DNA from: Tritrichomonas musculus
Lineage: Eukaryota > Parabasalia > Tritrichomonadida > Tritrichomonadidae
Length of the DNA stretch: 20,851 bases
NCBI GenBank assembly: GCA_039105265.1
Contig: JAPFFF010000518.1
Span: 1 to 20,851, forward strand
Direction of reading: 5' to 3'
Shown here: one piece after another, positions 16,489 to 20,851 of the stretch
Numbering within the stretch: the stretch's first letter is position 1
Layout of the letters: every line of letters begins with the position of its first letter
Notes under the pieces: model-generated
What the model was told of the DNA's origin: nothing
The model's input: the letters and a program-made list of their open reading frames with translations, nothing else
The model's database searches: none
Made by a program: the position numbers and the translations under genes

Positions 16489-17244
16489 TAGAAAAACCAT
16501 TCAAAAAGTGGCGTAGAAAAAAACGATTATCCAAAAAATACCAATTTTAACAGTATAAAAAAAGATTTATTTCTTGTTATTGGAAGAATTAGTATGAAAA
16601 CTTATTTTATTTTATTTAATCCGTATATCTTATGCCTAACTTGACTAAATATGAAGTTTTTATTTATCATAAAAATATATTTATCTCGATATAAAAATAA
16701 GTTAAAATTAAAATTATAATATATTTATTATATAAAAACAATTTTTAAAATTATTTTTTCTTCAAATACTATTATTAATAATTTTTAAATGAAAAAAATT
16801 ATAAATAAATATTGCATGTGTAATGATTTACGAAATTCTTCTCAAAGATAAAATAAAATCTAGTTTTTACGAATCAAATGAAAATAGTAATATTTAAATA
16901 CAATAATATTAAAATATAAAAAATAAAACGCTGGCCAATTCCAAACTGAGAACAAATTAACTATGATAATTGTTTTTCTGACCATATAGCACCAGAATTT
17001 TTTTTATTTTATTATTTTGGAATGCGCCAGTCCAAACATCTTGAAATTTTGTGATTTAATTTACCATATATATATAAGAATTTATATTATAATTTTGAAC
17101 TGATTTAAAAAAAAATTTTGCTCCCCCACCTCTAAATAATTAAATATTCAATAACATAAAAATATTCACAAAAAGTTTATTGCCCACAAATTTTCAGTAA
17201 ACGTTCAACAAACGATTTTTGATTTGTCGATAGGTCTAATATTT

Positions 17245-19404
17245 TTATTGGCCATACTTATCATATAAATATTCTGCTAAATCACTTTCACTATCTAGTG
17301 GAATATCATCAAAACCTTTATTATCAAAGCCAACCACATTACAGATCCAAATAGTAGGGTCATCACCACTACTCTGGTAGATTCTGAATGTGAACAATGG
17401 ATTCTTTTTATTATTTTGGCCTGTCAATATAGGATCCTCAACTAATTTAGTGAACATCTGTGAATAATTTCTCTTTTCATCATCATTTAATGACACTATA
17501 TCGGCTAATTTATCCAAATTTTCAGCTTTATTTTCTATGACCAAATTAACATTCATTTTACAAATTTTACAAAATTCGGCAATATAGAAAGCATCCAAAT
17601 TGCTAGATGAAAAGGCGAATATACAAGTTGAAAATATTTTTCCTGTTACATCCAAATGGTCATTTTTCTTTCCTGAGAATACTCCATAAAGATATTCTGG
17701 AGATAATAAAAATTCGTACAAATAAACATAAGTTGAAACAACATGGCTCGGTTTTGTCAACCAAAATAGCGTAACAATGAACTTATTTTTTTCATCTTCA
17801 GTAAAATCAGTATTATTATTAAAATTATCATCTCCAGAATCAGCACTCATATAAGCCTTTGTTGCAATCATGCATCTTGTATAAGCTTTTGATATCGACC
17901 TCGCCAAGTTGAACGGATCCATTTCCATAGAAAACGAGTCAACAAAATCATTTGAAATATCGGCAAAAAGTGAAAAGTCATTTTTCTTCATTTTTATCAA
18001 TGGCTCGAACACAAAGTCCTCCCTAATATCAAGATACTCATTCTTGTTCTTAAAAGTATGATCAGCAATTCGAAGTGCTGGACGTTTTTTCAGAAATTCA
18101 GTCATTGTCATTCCGTTAAGCATTAAAATGTTCAAAAAGAAAGGGTCACCGCTATCTGCCGCGATCGTTGAAATCATAAGTTGATTTCCACTTTCATTAT
18201 CATCATCATTTTCAGCTTTTCTTTTTTTTCCAAGAACTTCCTCCATGTCATTCATGAAAAGTCGAGGATTATTAATGTAATTTTTGTAATTGTTCACTTG
18301 GATCTTGGAGTTCTGGAAAATAGTGATAAAACCTTTGAAATTGAACAATGTTTCATTAATGATCGAACGAAGTTCATTCAATTTGAGAACATTGCTAATT
18401 AGACTTAATCCATTTAGCAAGAAATCAATTTTTTTCTGCTGAGAAAGGAAACCTTTGAGCTTCTTAAATAGTTCTATTTGCTGGGAATAGTTTGGATCTT
18501 CAGAATCTAATAATAAACATTCAATTTGCTTTTCAAATGTTTTTTTACAAATTTCTGAGGATATTTGGTCTGGTATTTTTTTCCCTTTTTTAAGCAAGTC
18601 TCTAAAGTTGATTAATAATAAAGGTGAAAAAGAACCTTTGAGTTGCCCTAATGGAAACTTTGATTCCCTTTTATTACCTGGTAAAAAAGTTAACGGCTGT
18701 TCTACAAAAAGTCCTTCAATTTTGAAATTTTTGATTGCCTGTTTCAATATATTGAGGCCTTTTTGATCGGTCTTCATAGATTGTCCAAAATTAAGTATAC
18801 CGAATAGGTGAGGATTCTCGAACATCTGCTCAACTACAATTTTCTCATAAATTTCAGTTGGAGTGACATTTTTTTTGCCAGAAGTGTAGCCGTCTGTAAA
18901 AAGTTGCTTTAAGAAAGATGGACAGTATTTCATGTTTTCTAGTAAAAGCTCTCCAATTCGGGAAAATTTTGTGAGTAATTGTTCTTCATCTTCAGGTACT
19001 GGTTCTTTTCCTGTGAAATAATCATTTAATAGATTTTTAAATACTTTACTGAAGAAGTTAATTGAAAAGGGGGAATATATAATCGAATTTATAGCGTCAG
19101 TTTCTTTCTTAAAAAAGTCTGTAGAATAAGAAAAATCATCATATAAATAATAATAATTTTTTTCATTCATCTTCATAAATGCTGACTTTATTTTAAAAAA
19201 GCCTGTTTTAAGAGTTTTATTTTGAAAAGCTTCGAAATCTTCATAATATTCTTTTAATCTTGACTTAAAAGATGTAAATAAATTGTTAGCATCTTCATTA
19301 GTGGGCAAGAATTGAGAAATCATACTGTATTTGGTATTATCTTGAAATAGTTCTTGATATTTTTTGAGTTCTGATAGGACTGGAATATCTTTCAAGGGCT
19401 TCAT
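17245..19404 (-). CDS. Conserved-looking 719-residue protein of unknown function
   Basis: An intact long frame from the ATG at 19402-19404. The upstream in-frame sequence has no earlier Met before a TGA. The composition is mostly helical with regularly spaced Phe, Leu, Ile and Tyr, with no signal peptide, no membrane segment, and none of the kinase, LRR, ankyrin, WD or Sel1 signatures. Readable landmarks include EKIVVEQMFENPHLFGILNF (~190-210), an acidic/basic linker GKKRKAENDDDNESGN that could hold a nuclear-localisation signal (KKRK), and a long C-terminal region (ITDF-type aromatic-rich helices, then YLYDKYGQ at the end). EQMFENPHLFG and the helical character recall GTPase-regulatory helical domains (RasGAP or VPS9-like), but I cannot support either. 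The stop TAA begins TAAAAA, which includes the TAAA signal. It lies ~110 bp from the end of the hAT-like element and is nevertheless undamaged, so it is probably under selection. Confidence 0.85.
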   Translation of the reverse strand: MKPLKDIPVLSELKKYQELFQDNTKYSMISQFLPTNEDANNLFTSFKSRLKEYYEDFEAFQNKTLKTGFFKIKSAFMKMNEKNYYYLYDDFSYSTDFFKKETDAINSIIYSPFSINFFSKVFKNLLNDYFTGKEPVPEDEEQLLTKFSRIGELLLENMKYCPSFLKQLFTDGYTSGKKNVTPTEIYEKIVVEQMFENPHLFGILNFGQSMKTDQKGLNILKQAIKNFKIEGLFVEQPLTFLPGNKRESKFPLGQLKGSFSPLLLINFRDLLKKGKKIPDQISSEICKKTFEKQIECLLLDSEDPNYSQQIELFKKLKGFLSQQKKIDFLLNGLSLISNVLKLNELRSIINETLFNFKGFITIFQNSKIQVNNYKNYINNPRLFMNDMEEVLGKKRKAENDDDNESGNQLMISTIAADSGDPFFLNILMLNGMTMTEFLKKRPALRIADHTFKNKNEYLDIREDFVFEPLIKMKKNDFSLFADISNDFVDSFSMEMDPFNLARSISKAYTRCMIATKAYMSADSGDDNFNNNTDFTEDEKNKFIVTLFWLTKPSHVVSTYVYLYEFLLSPEYLYGVFSGKKNDHLDVTGKIFSTCIFAFSSSNLDAFYIAEFCKICKMNVNLVIENKAENLDKLADIVSLNDDEKRNYSQMFTKLVEDPILTGQNNKKNPLFTFRIYQSSGDDPTIWICNVVGFDNKGFDDIPLDSESDLAEYLYDKYGQ

Positions 19405-19406
19405 TG

Positions 19407-19434
19407 ATAAAAAATAAGATATCTTATTTTTTAT
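19407..19434. promoter_or_regulatory. Perfect 28-bp palindrome against the start codon
   Basis: The half-site ATAAAAAATAAGAT (19407-19420) is followed directly by its exact reverse complement (19421-19434), ending two bases upstream of the ATG of the 719-residue gene. It could be a dimeric protein-binding site in the core promoter or, if transcribed, a hairpin next to the AUG. A possible Inr-like TCATTT lies further upstream on the minus strand at 19469-19464. Confidence 0.7.
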
Positions 19435-19636
19435 GGCAAATATTTTTGAAAATTTTGAAAATCAAATGATTTTATCTTTATACATTTTTGTTTTGAAGTA
19501 GAAAAAAATCATAATATAACTTTATATTTATTTTATGACTTCTCATTGACAAGATATATGTTAATTATTTAAAATTGAACTCTAGGATATTCCATTTTAG
19601 ATCTTATAATCAAATAAAAATTTTTTTTTATTTGAA

Positions 19637-19921
19637 CTACTGTAAATTATTTATTATTTCTTTTTGACCACAGGTCAGATATCCAATTTGGTGTTCTATA
19701 AAATCGATCATATTATTAATAGTTGCTTTTATGATTTGATAAATATTTATATATAATGCTATTTCATCTAAAAGGCAGGGATGTTTAATGATCCGATAAA
19801 ATTGTATCGATAAAACCTCCAGTTTATGAAAATGTAAAATCTGATCTTTTTGAATTAAATCGTTAAAATTTTTAAACAAAAAGTTATATATACAATTTTT
19901 CAGGATTGATAAATATTCCTG
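19637..19921 (-). other. Small unexplained open frame, possible gene remnant
   Basis: The frame is open from a stop at 19922-19924 down to 19637 and reads QEYLSILKNCIYNFLFKNFN, then HKLEVLSIQFYRIIKHPCLL and DEIALYINIYQII. It has no ATG in the first half (TTG at 19877-19879 is the nearest alternative start), so it is unlikely to be a complete gene. The helical, Ile/Tyr/Asn-rich sequence resembles N-terminal segments of large trichomonad multigene families in style only. A decayed remnant is my best guess, and chance opening is possible. Confidence 0.25.
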
Positions 19922-20097
19922 CTAAAAGATAAGAAATTTAATAATTATTAATTCATAAAAAAAAAAAAGAATTAGCTTTTTGATAGTATTTTATTTTTAT
20001 ACTTTTGAATATTGAATACCATCATAAAAGGTATATATGAAATATTTGAGATATATAAAAGCGGTTTATTATAAAAAGCTCACAATGAATACTCAAA

Positions 20098-20103
20098 TCA
20101 CTT
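20098..20103 (+). promoter_or_regulatory. Inr-like motif TCACTT upstream of C2 gene
   Basis: TCACTT matches the trichomonad initiator consensus TCA(C/T)T(T/A), in which A is the transcription start. The A at 20100 is 25 nt before the ATG at 20125, close to the short leaders usual in this group. The match is short and could arise by chance in AT-rich DNA. Confidence 0.45.
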
Positions 20104-20124
20104 ATTTTTTAGTTTTCAATTTAG

Positions 20125-20851
20125 ATGCAATATAGACTACACGTCAAAGTTGTTGAAGCTGATAATATCCCAAAGATGGATGCCAATGCCACAGATGCTT
20201 ATTGCGTTCTATCAGCAGGCGGCGAAACGTGCACTACGTTTGCAATTATGAACACCATGCATCCAAAGTGGGGGCAAGACTTTCATTTCAATGTTTCATC
20301 CCCAACATCAGGTGAGCTACGTATAAAAATGCGCGATAAAGACAAATTTAAAGACGACGATATATCTACTATAGAAATTCTATATTCCTCTCTTCCTGTT
20401 GGGCAACTTATCGATCAATGGTACGATATGGTTCCATGTAAGAGAGTCAAGAAAGGTGGAAAGCTCCATCTTATTTTACATATGGCACGAGCTATATTTC
20501 CTCCGTTTATTCCAGATGCAAATTTGAGAGCCGCCGCTGCTGCTCTTGATGCAGCAGCTTATGGAGGTCCAGTGTCTTATCAGCTTCATGTCAAAGTTGT
20601 TGAAGCTGATAATATCCCAAAGATGGATGCCAATGCCACAGATGCTTACTGTGTTCTATCAACAAGCAGCGAAACACGTTCTACGTTTGCAATTCTTAAC
20701 ACTATGCATCCAAAGTGGGGGCAAGACTTTCATTTTACTGTATCAACCCCAACATCAGGTGAGCTACGTATAAAAATGCGCGATAAAGACAAATATAAAG
20801 ACGACGATATATCTACTATAGAAATTCTATATTCATCTCTTCCTGTTGGTA
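20125..20851 (+). CDS. Tandem C2-domain protein, 3' end outside window
   Basis: Open from the ATG at 20125 to the window end (242 codons). Residues 1-~121 form a C2 domain: LHVKVVEADNIPKMDANATD, then AYCVL, HPKWGQDFHFNV, and GELRIKMRDKDKFKDDD. Asp19, Asp24, Asp71, Asp73 and Asp79 sit where the five Ca2+-binding aspartates of loops 1 and 3 are expected, so calcium-dependent phospholipid binding is likely. A short Pro/Ala linker (IFPPFIPDANLRAAAAALDA) leads to a second C2 unit starting near residue 150, which repeats the first at an exact 447-bp offset with long identical DNA stretches. It is cut by the window edge. Its composition is much richer in G and C than its neighbours, as in well-expressed trichomonad genes. 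An Inr-like TCACTT lies 25 nt upstream. Whether more C2 units or a Pro-rich tail follow cannot be seen. Confidence 0.9.
   Translation, partial: MQYRLHVKVVEADNIPKMDANATDAYCVLSAGGETCTTFAIMNTMHPKWGQDFHFNVSSPTSGELRIKMRDKDKFKDDDISTIEILYSSLPVGQLIDQWYDMVPCKRVKKGGKLHLILHMARAIFPPFIPDANLRAAAAALDAAAYGGPVSYQLHVKVVEADNIPKMDANATDAYCVLSTSSETRSTFAILNTMHPKWGQDFHFTVSTPTSGELRIKMRDKDKYKDDDISTIEILYSSLPVG

Larger units (their letters stand above)
16138..16528. mobile_element. 391-bp nested inverted-repeat element (MITE-like)
   Basis: AATCGTATTTTTCTACGCCT... (16138-16166) and its inverted partner (16500-16528) match at 27 of 29 positions, with core TTTTTCTACGCC(T/A)CTTTTTGAA. No clear target duplication is left. 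The interior holds the G/C-rich patch, a perfect palindrome and a hairpin but no gene. It may be an independent MITE or part of the internal structure of the surrounding hAT-like element. Confidence 0.7.
16086..17133. mobile_element. 1048-bp hAT-like non-autonomous transposon
   Basis: AGAGGTGGGGGAGCCAAAA (16086-16104) and TTTTGCTCCCCCACCTCT (17116-17133) are terminal inverted repeats differing by one indel. They stand out as G/C-rich blocks in AT-rich DNA. The flanks AAATAATG (16078-16085) and AAATAATT (17134-17141) match at 7 of 8, consistent with the 8-bp target duplication of hAT elements, and AGAGGTGGG resembles hAT ends. There is no coding frame, so any mobility would depend on a transposase elsewhere. 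The hAT label is inference. It contains a nested inverted-repeat element and an unusually G/C-rich patch (16243-16322). Confidence 0.75.
19405..20124. other. Divergent intergenic region between two genes
   Basis: The region separates the minus-strand 719-residue gene from the plus-strand C2 gene, so it should hold both promoters. Apart from the palindrome, the possible remnant at 19637-19921 and the Inr-like motif, it is AT-rich with no further structure I can support. Confidence 0.5.

Noticed and set aside
11592-17133. Large virus-like element (Polinton type) spanning the repeat nest
   Set aside because: No capsid, polymerase B, integrase or ATPase sequences; the boundaries resolve fully into separate small DNA transposons.
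18181-18402. Plus-strand frame within the 719-residue gene; likewise 2583-2828, 3960-4235 and 10115-10419 within other genes
   Set aside because: All lie antisense to well-supported coding sequence and have low-complexity translations.
17245-19404. RasGAP or VPS9 domain in the 719-residue protein
   Set aside because: Only a vague helical resemblance; no arginine finger (FLR) or conserved VPS9 Asp/Tyr motif could be located.
20546-20773. 75-residue frame near the window end
   Set aside because: Out-of-frame shadow of the C2-domain gene, whose true frame is open from 20125 to the edge.

Overview
The window looks like nuclear DNA of a parabasalid (trichomonad) protist, most likely a Tritrichomonas-type genome. 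The reasons are: very AT-rich, intron-poor DNA with long A/T homopolymers; intact genes that use the standard stop codons; and fragments of gene families greatly expanded in trichomonads (BspA-like leucine-rich repeats, Sel1 repeats with a kinase domain, DUF3447/ankyrin-type proteins, C2-domain proteins, CAMK-type kinases). Many DNA transposons are also present. The assignment rests on pattern recognition only, because no search could be run.

Layout. 1-1556 (+): the 3' part of a coiled-coil gene that begins outside the window. 1604-2536: gene remnants, namely a BspA-like LRR pseudogene (-) and an unrecognised acidic remnant (+). 2540-5739 (-): a Sel1-repeat gene that has lost almost all of its kinase domain and is split into two overlapping frames by one frameshift. 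It meets, head to head, a small chimeric remnant joining part of an RNA-recognition motif to LRR repeats (5764-6096). 6157-6240: a 21-bp tandem repeat. 6573-7715 (-): an intact CAMK-like protein kinase. 7716-9385: non-coding, with several strong inverted repeats. 9386-10633 (-): an intact acyltransferase of the HxxxDG (CAT/BAHD/condensation) superfamily. 10634-11589: AT-rich, no gene seen.

11592-17133 is a transposon nest. Two full-length but inactive DD34E Tc1/mariner elements lie 17 bp apart, counting their TA target duplications (11592-12903 and 12921-15990). The second is split by a 1712-bp element with TGTGTGGGTA ends (13354-15065). That element carries a DUF3447/ankyrin-type gene fragment and is itself hit by a 332-bp MITE (14284-14615), for which a nearby duplicate serves as a natural empty site. 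Next comes a 1048-bp hAT-like non-autonomous element (16086-17133) holding another 391-bp inverted-repeat element. 17245-19404 (-): an intact 719-codon gene of unknown function with a perfect 28-bp palindrome against its start codon. 20125 to the end (+): the start of a C2-domain gene with two nearly identical C2 units, preceded by an Inr-like motif.

The intact genes (kinase, acyltransferase, 719-aa protein, C2 protein) do not form an obvious pathway. The kinase, acyltransferase and 719-aa genes share the minus strand but are separated by kilobases of non-coding DNA or transposons, as expected for individually transcribed trichomonad genes. I saw no tRNA, rRNA, CRISPR array or virus-like element.
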